A DNA stretch of 64,000 nt from Daphnia carinata (GCF_022539665.2 NC_081337.1:248001-312000); one strand, 5' to 3'; shown: positions 44,744 through 55,584, numbered from the stretch's first letter. Numbers and translations are program-made. The notes: generated by a model from the sequence alone, not told the origin.

Positions 44744-46092
44744 AATGGCAGAGGATGGAGCATCTAGTAGTAGAAATGCTACTAGAGTAAGACTCCATGG
44801 AACCAAAATAAAAATTCCTGTTCCTCTGCCAAACATTTTACGATGTGGGGAGCCTACATGCCGAGGTGAGAGGGGAAAAGGGGCCCTGGTCAGTGGAACG
44901 TAGGAAACAATTGGTGGAGAAACACATCAAAGAACGCCATTCCAGAAATGGGGTTCAGTTCGCGACCCAGTATGTCTGCATTGGCTGCAAGAAGGAATTT
45001 AATTCCTTTATTTCAGTCGGCAGGCATGCCAGACCATGCACTGAGTCTCTCTCTGCCAGTATTCTCCGCCAATCACTCGAACTCACCGTTTCTTCGGAAA
45101 TTGGTGGTTCGCAGTTGTCTCCAAACTCCCGTGACACTCATCTCCCCACTTTCCCCCCTTGCAGAATAGAGGGGGATAAAATTATTTTAAAATACCCCGG
45201 GAGAACAACTAAATGTCCTGGGGTTGAATGGACTAGCCTGGCAACAAACACCCGCGCCATGGCTAGTATCCATCGACACCTAGAGACAGCCCACACACTC
45301 CGACTTGAAAAGTATTGGGAATGCGGGGTGTGTGGATTTGCTGGAGATGGCCCCACCCTTAAAGGACATTACCAAAGGCTACATTCTGATACCCAACCAT
45401 CACCCTCAGTCCGATTTGCAGGGATTTCCAACTTGGATACCTCTAGCCGTGATTCTTCTGATGCAGAGATTTCCCCAGAGGAGGTCGCTGCATTGGAAGA
45501 GGAACGTGATGAGCTATCCGTGATCGAGGTCCCAGTAATCGAGGAAGTGGTCCCTGGTAATGTCCTAACTCCGGCAAATTTTAGCACCAGCCCCATTTTA
45601 GATATTGAGAGGGAGTTCTCAACATCTTTTAATACACAAAATTTTAGCTGGCTTTATGAACTCCCTCCTCAAGAAATTGGCAACCCACTCATTTTATCAC
45701 CGAAAATTTTACTCCCCTTACCTGACCCTGAATCCTCAACCATCACCTCCAGTCAGCTAAACAATCGAGGACGCAGTCAAAATAGCTCAGAAGTGCAGAG
45801 CCAAAGAGGCTGCGATTTTGTTAGTCTCTGGGTTCCTGCCTTCTCGAGCTGTGAGACTCTTCAAGACCTAGAAGAAGTCCTCGGACGTTGCACAGCTGAC
45901 TGCTTACCTAAAGCACAGATTTTACAAGACCCTAGCCCCGAAAAACCCCGAGGAAACCCTGATAAAAGAAATCGAAATCAAAACCGAAAAATTCCTTTGC
46001 CGACCTATGAACCGGCTGATAGCGATATCGCTTTCAACGCCAATGATTATCGTTTGATCTCTAAGGTCGCCTTCGGCATCATAGTGTTCTGA
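44744..46092 (+). pseudogene. N-terminal zinc-finger region of an R2/NeSL-like LINE ORF
   Basis: The likely start is ATG 44744 (MAEDGASSSRN). A frameshift near 44870 passes to the frame that is open to 46092. Cys/His motifs in order: CGEPTC with a HIKERH pair, CIGCKKEFNSFISVGRHARPC, KCPG...HRHLETAH, and CGVCGFAGDGPTLKGHYQRLH. Such a zinc-finger series at the N-terminus is typical of R2-group (R2, NeSL, Utopia) elements, which insert into multicopy RNA genes. The RT and endonuclease are absent: the last 15-20 codons look unrelated. The neighbourhood of 5S and tRNA sequences fits this group. A host zinc-finger protein is the alternative. Confidence 0.55.
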
Positions 46093-46522
46093 TACCTATT
46101 CTTTCTCTTGCGATAGAACGCTATGTGACCATGTCTGAGAACAAACGGAAAATATATTAAAAGCGCTTCGAAAGCACACACTACAAGTATATAAAAAAGA
46201 GCTAAAACACGACAACATTACCAAAGGGGACTATATACGTATAAAATATCAAATACCAGAAAATCACGTAATACGTTAGATAAAACCAAAACTAGAATTC
46301 GGAAATAAGAACGACATATTCACGTTCGTATGTTGTGTTTAATCTGTAGGGTCAGTAGGGTGTTTCCTTGCCATTTCAGTCTACACGTGGATCACTGCCT
46401 ATTTTGATTCGCTCCTGAATGTAGACCAACTACAGTGGTCAATGACTAGCAGTTGGTACTCGACAAGTGTTCGCTTTATGCTGCTTGGAGATAATGCGAG
46501 GGATTGGTGATAACTCATCACG
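46093..46522. other. Spacer upstream of tRNA-Asp, diverged copy of the tRNA-unit spacer
   Basis: About 46360-46445 (TCGCTCCTGAATGTAGACCA, then ACTACAGTGGTCAATGAC) is a diverged version of 42110-42205. On the minus strand the same peptide pattern can be read with a stop. No gene is seen. Confidence 0.45.
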
Positions 46523-46594
46523 TCCTCGGTAGTATAGTGGTCAGTATCCCCGCCTGTCACGCGGGAGACCGGGGTTCAATTCCCCGCCGGGGAG
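46523..46594 (+). tRNA. tRNA-Asp(GTC)
   Basis: It is 72 bp with an acceptor TCCTCGG/CCGGGGA (one T-G wobble), a D arm TAGTATAGTGGTCAGTA, an anticodon arm CCCGC-CTGTCAC-GCGGG (GTC), a perfect T arm CGGGG-TTCAATT-CCCCG, and discriminator G. All stems pair, so it looks functional. Confidence 0.93.
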
Positions 46595-46999
46595 AGGATG
46601 GGTTGCGGTGCTCAATTGCCAACGATTTTGTTTCAGACACCTTTAAAATTATGAGAGGGAGTGGTTTTTTCGTTGTTTTGTTACACGATTTTGTGTTTTT
46701 TCCTGTTTGTTAGAAAATTCTGCTATTTGGTATGTTATTTGTTATTATCATTTGTTCTCCTCGCCACCTTTTACCTGCTACTTGGTTATTGGGCCCTTCT
46801 CAGTTCTCCGTCTCATTCGCTAAAAAATGTCTGATCGTAGAAGGCGGTTGCAGGGGGCGAGGTAAGAAAATCTTTAAAAGAGCTAAATAGATCTCGTCTA
46901 CACCCTTAGGGTCTCTCTCGTTATTTCTCGTATAATTATAATTACCTTTCGGGATCGCAGAACAATCCCTCTGGTAATTCTCAATTAATGACATGCTTG

Positions 47000-48730
47000 T
47001 CGTCATTAATGTAACAATATATGGTGTTTACTACATTTGACGGCGGTTCGGATTGTTGATACGCGCTATATCAGCATTCTCGTGCAATGTGTGGCAAATA
47101 ATAACCGTATTCCCAAGGATGCCGGGGGTGTTTGGTTGGTTTTGTCGTGGCTGTGGATATTGATGAGAATAGGCTGGGTTTTGATGATACACCTGTTAAT
47201 TGCTGTGTGGTTGATAGTTTGGTCGATGGTAGTGTATCGGTCTGTTACTGTACGGAGGTCTCTGGGGTGTTTGTTGGTAAGTTGGGTAATTGGATTGTCT
47301 ATACCCCTTGAAGGTACCTTCTCTTCGTGGTGAATTATAGTTGTTGCGGTATGGGCTGTTTCTTCTGCTACGATTGAAGTTTCTGTCAGGACTGGAACCT
47401 CTTCTATTCGATCTTTAGTGAAATCGAACTCGCGAATTTTGTGGTCTGGAGTATCGTTCGCTTGATCGCGAAGATCCTTGTTCTTATCGATCTGCTGCTC
47501 CTACGGTTATATCGGCATCCTACGATAATTCACGATTCTTATTAGTATTTTCCAATTCCCGTATTTTTTGTTTTAGGAATTCGATTTCTGTCTTTTGTTG
47601 TGGAAGTTCTTTATCTTGTTGTTTCTCGTGATGCGTTTTACCTGCGATTACTGCGTTTATTTCTTTGTCTTCTGCAGTATCTTTGCAATTTTGATTTTGG
47701 TAGAATCTCTCATTTTCCTGATTGTGTTTATGCGTCGGGCCTTCGACGATGGTTTGGTTTTGGTCCGACGTTTCTTCGTTGCCTTCAATGGAGTCGTATA
47801 GGCTGTTGATTCTTGATATAAAGGCTTTGCATTTTTCTTCAGGTTTCTGTTTCAGCGTCAAAAATTTTTTCTTAGTGCTGCTAAGTCATATGCATCCTGT
47901 AACCTTGCAATGATGGCGGTTTTCCCCTCGTCGTACTTTAACTCGTCACCCTGCTCTTCTACATAGTTTCCGTACCCTTCTAGGGCATCGCCTTTTAGTC
48001 TGTCGGAGAAGAATCGTATTCTTTGGTTGTTATCACAGTCGTTGTTACGTGCTACATGTTTTGCGTCCTTCAGCCACTCTGTTATTAGTTTATCAGTACA
48101 TTTTCCTTTGAAAATTGGAATTGACTTTTTGTCTTCTCTCGAGAATAATTCTCCTAGCGCTTTTACGATTGTGTGGGTTGTGACCGAACCGATGTCATCG
48201 GCATCTGTTGTGTCGCGGTCAATTCTCAAAGTTTCCTTTTGCGGAAGACCCATTTTGATTCTTTGTTTGAGAGTCTGATACTTCTGTTCTAGTTGAAGGA
48301 GGTTATCGTTTTGGATCTCGATTTGGTTTTGGAGGTCGTCGTTGAGTTGCTGGAGTTCGGCGATTTCTTCTGATTCTAACTCGAAGTGGAGGGATTTGTC
48401 TCATCCTTCCGTTAGCGAGGTTAGGTCGTTTATCTCACTCACTAGCTTCGTTATCTCTCCTGGTTCGTTGGAGACGTCTAGATCTTCAGTTTCGGCGAAT
48501 GTTACGTGTTGTTTCCTATATTCTTTTATTCTTTTCTCCAAATACTTAATTTTTTCCTCTCGGTCTCCCGCCTGTATGTTGATCTTCTGTAATTCCTCTT
48601 CAAGGCTTTTATTCTTTGTATTAATATCTATCAGGCTTCTCCTTAACCCGGCTTTTTCGGTTAAGGTTTTTTCAAGGATTTCTTTTGTTTCCTTTGTTTC
48701 TTTCTGAAGTTGAACGAACCTTAACCCAGA
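47000..48730 (-). pseudogene. gag: Gag-like polyprotein with coiled-coil N-terminus, decayed
   Basis: From about 48730 leftward a long heptad-rich Glu/Lys/Leu coiled coil is readable, with an in-frame TGA near 48399. A Gag domain follows (48253-47858: IPIFKGKCTDKLITEWLKDA; RIRFFSDRLKGDAL; YDEGKTAIIARLQDAYDL), continuing after a frame change at about 47860 into LTLKQKPEEKCKAFISRINS and a Glu/Gln-rich stretch. An Arg/Asn/Tyr/Pro-rich tail reaches to about 47180. No pol or LTR is found. It is a retrotransposon gag of another family, opposite in strand to Gypsy 2. Confidence 0.65.
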
Positions 48731-49213
48731 GTTGTTACATGGTGGAGATGCTCCTGCGTTCTTACCTGGTCAACTGCACGTTTAACTCAGGTACGCGTTT
48801 GTTGTGAGGGGTCTCTGGGAGTCGAACCCAATAATTTATTGTTGGGCACGAGGCCACAACAACGGTCTGAGAAAACGTGTGATTGGCAGTGAGTCGCAGT
48901 GGGTCCTCGTTTGGATGTCACACGGGATAGGTGTGATTTCAGACGCTGGGGAAGGGGTCGTCGAAGAGCAGCTGAAGAGGCGGCGAAGGAGATTCAAACC
49001 TATTACACGGGTTTGAGGCCGGCGACACCTCTAAGTGCAGCGGCACGAGCTTCAACAAGATTTCAGGAGGCACGTGCAACATCAGTGCGATCTAAGGGGC
49101 GGTCGAGAGGTCCCCCTGGCGTGGTGAGTGAGCTCACTTTCGGGCGCAAAGGTACGTGGGTGACCAGAGAGGCGTCCCAATAAGGAGATATCCCAGACCT
49201 GACGCAGTTTCAG

Positions 49214-50740
49214 TTGGATTCCGAACCACAGGGTAAGGAATTCGTGGATACTCAGAGTCACCAGGTGTCAGAGAGACAAGAAACCAGGTGTGCTGCGGGA
49301 AGAGGGGGATTCGAGCCGACAACTGCACACGAGCATCGTGAGCGTTCCCGTAGGGTTGGGAGCGAGGTTGACACACGAGCCGAAGTGGAAGAAGAGGAAC
49401 GACAGGAAGAGCGGCGGGTCAACCGAGACCAGAAATTGCATACGCGACGACTGGAGGTAGACGACGCTGCGTCGTTCATCAATCAAGTAGCAGGGCCCGT
49501 AAGTCAGGAAACGATCAAAATACAAGCCATTCCGGCGGAGAGTAGGCGGCGGAAGGCGGAGGCCGTTAGCAGCGATCAAGGGTCGCGGGCTCGGCAGACT
49601 ATCGAAACGAACTCGTTCGAGACACAAGAGACGGTGACCGAAAACCAGGAAGAGGCGCGTCCAGTGTCAGTGCAGGCGGAAGGCGCTGCCGACAGGAGAA
49701 GCGCGGTTGGCGTGGAAGCCGACACCACTGGCATCAGCGAGAGATCGTCGGGTGCCGACAGCAGGCAGCTGTCGACGGAAGAACACGACGCGGTGGAAGA
49801 ACGAGAAGTAGGCTTGGAAAGAAGAAGCCCGCGCGAAGGTCTTCGACCTAGGGCGTCTAGCACGTCGAACGCAGCGGTCTTCGTCAGGCCAGAAAGAAGT
49901 GGATTCAGTGTTGGGGATTCACCAAGGCGGCAATCCATAGCCCAAGAAGAGGAACTAGCTTGGGACCATTTTCTGGCTGAGGAGGAAGACATGGTGGAAA
50001 GGCCGATCTTTCAGTTTAAGGAGCCGGAGAAATTCCGTGGCACGGCCAAGGAAAATGCTGTGGAGTGGATTGACCGATTCGAAAGGATAGGTCGCCACAA
50101 CAGATGGACCAATAATGACTTGGCGAGAGCGATAGACGTGTCTTGGCGTGTCGCTCGAAGAGGCGGCCTACAAGTGGATTGTAAACCTAGAGGCGCGGAA
50201 CGCGCGCCCAGAACACTGGGAAGACCGGAGAGAGAGATTTGTGGGGGAGCAAGGGCCAGCGCGCTAGAGGGAAGTGCCTGGACTCAAAACGTTGTTTCTG
50301 AAGCTGAAAGTTTGTTGCAGTGAACTTAAAAGCGACAAATGGAGAGGAAACCGCGGATGAGAGTCCAGGGGAAGGACGAGGACCTAACAAAATACTACCA
50401 CGACGTTATGGACTTGTGCCGCATCGTGCAACCAGATATGGCGGAAGAAGTTTGTATTGACCACCTGTTCAGGAGGTTAAGCCCAGACCTTTACGAAAGG
50501 CTGTATGTGCTTGGAATCACGACCTGCGCGGAGTTCCTCGAAAAGGCAAGACTCCATGCAGATGCTGTGAAAACGGCCTACGAATGGGGCTATGAAGATG
50601 CACGCCGGGAGGGTGAGAAAGCTCCTATCGGGGCAGTAGGCCTTAATAAGATGCAAGAGCTCCAGCGGCAAATACAGGAGCTGCGGGATGAGCTGGCGAA
50701 GGCGAGAGGGCAGTCGAGAAAGAAGAGCATCGACGACTGA
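49214..50740 (+). pseudogene. gag: Gypsy 2 Gag
   Basis: The first 250 aa are Glu/Arg/Ser-rich and probably disordered. The capsid part begins near 50005 (FQFKEPEKFRGTAKENAVEW). A frame excursion at about 50140-50290 moves the SLEEAAYKWIVNLEAR segment into another frame, with a stop there. TGA at 50321 and TAA at 50327 lie in the original frame. The frame then continues (50339-50740: KYYHDVMDLCRIVQP) into a coiled coil and a TGA at 50738. The frame after that stop is the same one as protease and RT. Confidence 0.82.
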
Positions 50741-52768
50741 AAAGGCGAAAGGAATCGGAAGCCAAAGAAAAATTATCCGTTCCGATGCTACAATTGCAAG
50801 GAAGAAGGCCATATGGCAAGAAATTGTCCTAAAGAAAAGAGTCGAGAAAGCACGCCAAGGCCTACAAAGCCTACGAAGCCGGAGAGGGAGGAGCCAAAAG
50901 CAGCCTGTGCTGTGATTGGCGGAGAACCAAGTAAAGCAATTGGACAGCAACAGCCTACAGAGGTAATCTGGATTGGTGGTTGTCCAGTGGAAGCTTTAGT
51001 GGACACGGGAGCGGTCATTTCCGTCATCACGCCGTCATTAGCAAGCAAGTTGAACCTGAAAATCACCCCATGGGATGGGCCCATGGTGGTAACGGCGGAT
51101 GGTCAGCCTATGCAACCGAGAGGAAAAGTTGCGCTGACAGTGATCAATAAAAACGCGTCGGTGGAAGGGGAAGTCGTTGTGCTGAAGACTTTCGGACCCG
51201 ACTTCATTATGGGAAGAAATTTGTTAAAGTTCTTTAAAGAGCTAAAAATCTGCTTCAGTAGCCCTCCGACGGTGGAGCTCGGAGCGATTGACATCGGAGC
51301 TTCCGGAGGCAGAGATGCCATAAGGAAGGTGACCGCAACAGTGCGGGTCACGGTGCCAAAGAGAAGTGCGGTACCGGTGAAAGTGTCTATCCCAGACGGA
51401 GGAAACAAGGACGCAATTATGCTCCTCCGCCCGTCGAAAAAGCTGCTTGAAAAAAGTGGCTTATCGGCGGGGCACGCGTTAATCGACTGTACCAAGTCGA
51501 ACGCGGTTGTTCACGTTATGAACGTGGATCACACGGATCATGTGATTGTGGAAGGAACATCCCTCAGAAAATTGGTGGCTGTCGACCAGAGCAGCAGTCT
51601 TCCCCTGGAGATGGAAGATGGACGTACGTCCGGAAGGAGCAGCGCTCGGCAGGGAAAGCTGAAATACCCGGCTATGTTCGAGAAATGTGTGGCGAAGACA
51701 CTGGCAGGGGAGGATCGTGAGGACTTCATTTCGCTTCTGATGAGTTTCCAAGATGTGTTCGCTGAATGCAGCGATTGTCTTGGGCAGTGTACTGTCTTGG
51801 AGCATGCTATACCTACGGGTAATGCAGCGCCGATCAAACAGTTACCAATGCGACGCGCCTGGCAGGAACGAGAGCTCATTAAGGCAGAGGTAGACAAGAT
51901 GCTGCGGCAGGGGATTACTGAACCTGTGCAAAGCCCCTGGTCATCGCCAATCGTCCTTGTAAAAAAGAAGGATGGGAAGTGGCGATTTTGCATCGATTAC
52001 AGACGTCTAAATGACGTAACGACGAAGGACGTCTATCCACTTCCGCGCATCGACGATGCGTTATCGAAGCTGGAGGGAGCGACGCTTTTCAGTATTGTAG
52101 ACTTTCAGAGCGGGTACTGGCTGGTTCCAGTTGCCGAAGGAGACAAGCCAAAGACAGCGTTTGTGACGCCTGACGGCCTTTATCAGTTCCGTGTGATGCC
52201 ATTTGGATTGTGTTCAGCACCGAGCACATTCCAGCGGCTCATGGATATTGTATTGGCAGGGCTCAAGTGGACCGATTGCCTTGTGTACATGGATGACGTA
52301 GTCATCTTTGTGAGGGATGCAAAGGAACATCTGGAGAGGCTCGGAAAGGTCTTGTCATGCTTCCGGAGGGCGAATTTAAAGCTGAAGATCGAAAAGTGTG
52401 CCTTCGGGAATGAGCGTGTGCGAATGTTGGGCCACGTCGTGAGCCGAGCCGGAATTGAACCAGATCCTGACCACTGCAAAGGCATCGAAAAGTTCCCTGG
52501 CCCAAACCTCAATGCTAGTGAAAAAGTAAAGAGGAAGTGGGTGAAGAGCCTTGTAGGCCTTTGCTCTTTCTATCGCAAGTTTGTGCCGAACTTCGCCAAG
52601 CCGGCGTATCCACTCACGGCAATCGAGGGAAAAGGAATGTTCCGGTGGGGAGAGCCAGAGCAGAGTAGCTTTGCAGAGTTGAAGGCGGCGCTGCTAAAGG
52701 CAGTTCGGCTGGCGCATCCAGATTATGCAAAGACTTTTGAGGTACACCCAATTGCGACTACGGAATAG
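50741..52768 (+). CDS. pol: Gypsy 2 zinc knuckle, protease and reverse transcriptase
   Basis: A CCHC knuckle (CYNCKEEGHMARNC, 50780-50821) lies right after the TGA that ends the Gag ORF. Next is a retropepsin with LVDTGAVISVI and FIMGRNLL. RT motifs are all present: SPWSSPIVLVKKKDGKWRFC, IDYRRLND, VDFQSGYW, MPFGLCSAPSTFQRLMD, active site YMDDVVIF, LGHVVSRAG and LVGLCSFYRKFVPNF. The frame is open through RT and the start of RNase H (FEVHPIATTE), where a TAG at 52766 and a shift interrupt it. Confidence 0.9.
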   Translation, partial: KGERNRKPKKNYPFRCYNCKEEGHMARNCPKEKSRESTPRPTKPTKPEREEPKAACAVIGGEPSKAIGQQQPTEVIWIGGCPVEALVDTGAVISVITPSLASKLNLKITPWDGPMVVTADGQPMQPRGKVALTVINKNASVEGEVVVLKTFGPDFIMGRNLLKFFKELKICFSSPPTVELGAIDIGASGGRDAIRKVTATVRVTVPKRSAVPVKVSIPDGGNKDAIMLLRPSKKLLEKSGLSAGHALIDCTKSNAVVHVMNVDHTDHVIVEGTSLRKLVAVDQSSSLPLEMEDGRTSGRSSARQGKLKYPAMFEKCVAKTLAGEDREDFISLLMSFQDVFAECSDCLGQCTVLEHAIPTGNAAPIKQLPMRRAWQERELIKAEVDKMLRQGITEPVQSPWSSPIVLVKKKDGKWRFCIDYRRLNDVTTKDVYPLPRIDDALSKLEGATLFSIVDFQSGYWLVPVAEGDKPKTAFVTPDGLYQFRVMPFGLCSAPSTFQRLMDIVLAGLKWTDCLVYMDDVVIFVRDAKEHLERLGKVLSCFRRANLKLKIEKCAFGNERVRMLGHVVSRAGIEPDPDHCKGIEKFPGPNLNASEKVKRKWVKSLVGLCSFYRKFVPNFAKPAYPLTAIEGKGMFRWGEPEQSSFAELKAALLKAVRLAHPDYAKTFEVHPIATTE

Positions 52769-52776
52769 ACGCAGCG

Positions 52777-53165
52777 TTGATGCAAGACAGGGATGGACAT
52801 GCCATGCCCATTTGTTTTGCGAGCCGAGTGTTAAACAAGTCCGAGAGGAACAACTCCATCACTGAAAAGGAGTGCCTGGCTATGGTATGGGCCATGAAAA
52901 AGTTTCGCCCATATATCTGGGGAACGAAGGTGGTGGTGAAGACAGATCATCATGCCCTGTGCTGGCTGATGACAAAACAGGAGTGGCAGACTAGAACGAT
53001 GGAGTTTGTCGTTGCAAGAGTACGACATAAGCATCTGCTACAACAAGGGAAGTCTCCATGAGGATGCAGATGCCCTGTCGCGTTACCCAATACAAGAAGG
53101 GGTGGAGAAAGAACACGCGACACCTATCCCAGTTGCGGCCATGGCGATGGACGTTCATTCCTGGA
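52777..53165 (+). pseudogene. pol: Gypsy 2 RNase H
   Basis: RNase H motifs are FASRVLNKSERNNSITEKEC (catalytic Glu), KTDHHALCWL (Asp) and the C-terminal [12 protein letters not shown] frame change near 53020 divides them. The element is cut at about 53165, where tRNA-Gly spacer sequence begins in the opposite orientation. Confidence 0.85.
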
Positions 53166-53290
53166 CCGCTAATATTGGTCAAAAGATTTGTATCACAAAT
53201 CCATTTCATAATGACATCGCCCTAAAGAAATTCACCAACCAAATGTTTAATTTTCTGCGATGACCGAGAATCGAACCATCGAACCAATCG
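53166..53290 (-). repeat. Inverted tRNA-Gly spacer fragment inside Gypsy 2
   Basis: The reverse complement matches 60650-60766, the spacer between a tRNA-Gly(TCC) 3' end and the next tRNA-Gly(TCC) gene (shared GATTCTCGGTCATCGCAG and ATGAAATGGATTTGTGATAC). It has no intact tRNA. The following 53291-53606 holds nothing recognised, except a GTTATGCAGATT..GCAACAATAA stretch that also occurs inverted at about 61134-61160. Confidence 0.75.
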
Positions 53291-53606
53291 AACCATGTTC
53301 TGTATTGCTAATCTGGCCTTGAATCGAAGTGCACCACACCCATCATCCGTCGACGTTGGTATCGAGCAGTTGTTTTCGTTACTGCGTTGTATTCCAAAAA
53401 GGGGGCTAAGTGTGGCTAATTACTGTTAAACGGGTTAATGTTAAGTTATGCAGATTGTTGCAACAATAAATTATTTAATTCCATTTCGTCAAGTGGTAAG
53501 TTTTTAAAGGGGTTTTCCAGTGGAAAGTAAACTTGTCTCGGGCTTGTGCATTTAAAATAAGTAAAAATAAGCGAAAGGCATTACAATGCAATAAAAGAGA
53601 AATAGA

Positions 53607-53998
53607 TGTTACGGCGCAAATGTAGCGCTGCAGCGTATAATATCTGGCAACGCGTGTTTATTAATCGTATAGTTTTGGCGCCTTTCTGTTTTCCTATATT
53701 TCTCTTCCTCTTGCAACTTTTCGTCCGCTGTACCATTTGTCATTGAAGTAGTCACCGTGTTTATCGTTAGTGAATCTGTTCCTTCCGACCGCCTTGAACT
53801 AAATTGCAGGAAACTTGTGTAGTGTGGTCCAATAGTTTGAGTGACAAACACTGTCTCTCGTGCTATCTCAGACTCCACACGCTGATTAACACTTGCAAAT
53901 ACTGATCATTAATACAAGGTAATTCTACTCGCTGCATACAACAGCGAAGTCGCAACTCTACGAACTTCTGAGTTCCCCTGATTTCGAGCTACGAAACA
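53607..53998 (+). repeat. 5' LTR of BEL/Pao family 2
   Basis: It is 392 bp, starting TGTTACGGCGCAAATG and ending GAGCTACGAAACA. Its inverted counterpart is 61293-61684, of the same length. Confidence 0.88.
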
Positions 53999-54001
53999 TT
54001 T

Positions 54002-54018
54002 TGGTCCTTCGAGCCGGA
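54002..54018 (+). promoter_or_regulatory. Primer binding site, tRNA-Tyr type
   Basis: TGGTCCTTCGAGCCGGA is an exact complement to the 3' end of animal tRNA-Tyr (TCCGGCTCGAAGGA plus CCA). Confidence 0.8.
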
Positions 54019-54066
54019 GCTCATCAGCAGAAGTTTGTCGTATTACTACCAGCAACCTAGAGCTGG

Positions 54067-55584
54067 TTGGCTCACGGACTAGGAGGCGGTGAAGCCGCCT
54101 ATATGGAAGCATTGCGTCGCTTAAAGCAATCTTGCGGTTGTCGAGATCTGATGAGAGCCGCGCACCTCCAGGCGATTGACCGGTTGGAATTGAAGAACGA
54201 CCCAATCGGATTCAAACGTTTCGCTGAGAAGATGAGGTCGCATTTGTTCGAACTCAGCAGGATTGGAGAGACCTATGCACCGGACCTGATTGAAAAGGTT
54301 TGTCTGCGCCTCCAATTTCCAGATAGACTAGCCTGGAATGACGGACGGCTGGGAGGATTGGAAACAAGGAGCCTGGACATCTTCGGCACATGGTTGAGTC
54401 ATAGAGCAGCGGCTTATCAGAACGCCTACAGCATCGCAGCAGAGCAGCTTCATAGCTCTGTACCCAAGTTCGGTAGTCGTCATCAAGCCCACAGTCATCA
54501 AACCTCCTCCAACCGGAAAACGGATTACCCTTCTTCTCCCTTTAAAGGCGCTTCCAGTCTTTTCTGCTTTAAATGTGAAGGCGACCACAAGCTGGAGAAC
54601 TGTGGAGACTTCAAGTCGTTGGCAGTGGGAGAGAGAGTGACTTTTTGTGCCAAACATCGATTGTGCTTCGGTTGCTTTGGTACCAAGCACTCCGCCAGGT
54701 TCTGTGCCCAGAAGAGACCCTGCAAGTTTTCCGAATGCCGTCTCTATCACCACGGGCTCCTCCACGACTCCTCCAGAGGATTTAGTAACCCGCAAGCAGA
54801 GTCATCCAGAACGACCATGGTGCAAACAGGAAGGCAAAGGCCTTGCAGAGTAGCCATGGGTATGATGCGGCTTAAGATCTTGGACCGCGACGGAAACGCA
54901 GTGATGGCCAATGTGTTCATCGACGAAGGCAGCGACTCTACCTTGATCCGACGAGGATTCGCGAAGATTCTCAAGATCGTTGGGGTCCGTCAAATCGTAA
55001 CCGTGGATGGCGTCGGGAGTGTAGTGAATCGCTATGCATCTAAACGCTTGAATTTCCAGATCAGCACCGCTTCCGGCAAGATACTGAATCTCTCTTGCTC
55101 CACTCTTCCCACCGTCGCCAGTGCTACCCCTGTGACAGATTGGGCGACCCTTCAGTTGCGCTGGGCGCATCTTGCAGATCTTCCAGTCACGAAGTCCGGC
55201 GGGAGAGTAGACATTCTAATTGGCACCGATTACTCTCACCTTTTGGTTCCTCTCGAATCTAGGGTCGGCCGAGACTATGAGTCTACCGCCACCAGGAGTC
55301 GTTTGGGTTGGCTTATTCGAGGCGTCGTTCAAAATGACGCCATCATTGCTGCTGTGCGCACGCACAAGATCACTAGCTCTACACATCTCGAAGAGTTAAC
55401 AGTGGCATTTCGCCAGTTTTGTGATACCGAAAATTTCGGGATGGAATGCAAATTGGTAGGCATGTCCGCAGACGAACGACAAGCCCTTGCCATTTTGGAA
55501 GCTGGGACCCGAAAATTGGAGCTAGGATATGAGGTTCCTATCACTTGGCGGACAGGCGAACCAACCTCGTCTGCAATCGTCTGA
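54067..55584 (+). pseudogene. pol: BEL/Pao family 2 Gag C-terminus and protease
   Basis: The frame opens with GLGGGEAAYMEALRRLK (equivalent to about 13180 in element 1), so the N-terminal Gag is deleted. Cys/His knuckles (CFKCEGDHKLENC, CFGCFGTKHSARFC, CKFSECRLYHHGLLH), protease IDEGSDSTLI, RLGWLIRGVV and the RT lead-in PITWRTGEP follow, then a stop after a frame shift at about 55570. The 54085-55565 stretch is uninterrupted. Confidence 0.88.

Noticed and set aside
48804-49183. ORFs between the putative Gypsy 2 left end and gag
   Set aside because: Arg/Gly-rich translations of a GC-rich leader without motifs; most likely 5' untranslated sequence.
49268-49992. Ser-rich minus-strand ORFs opposite Gypsy 2 gag
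   Set aside because: They are shadows of an Arg/Glu-rich plus-strand frame.
53609-53878. 89-aa ORF in the BEL/Pao family 2 LTR, and its copy at 61401-61622
   Set aside because: It lies wholly within the LTR and needs opposite orientation to the element; treated as chance, although the frame is similar in both LTRs.
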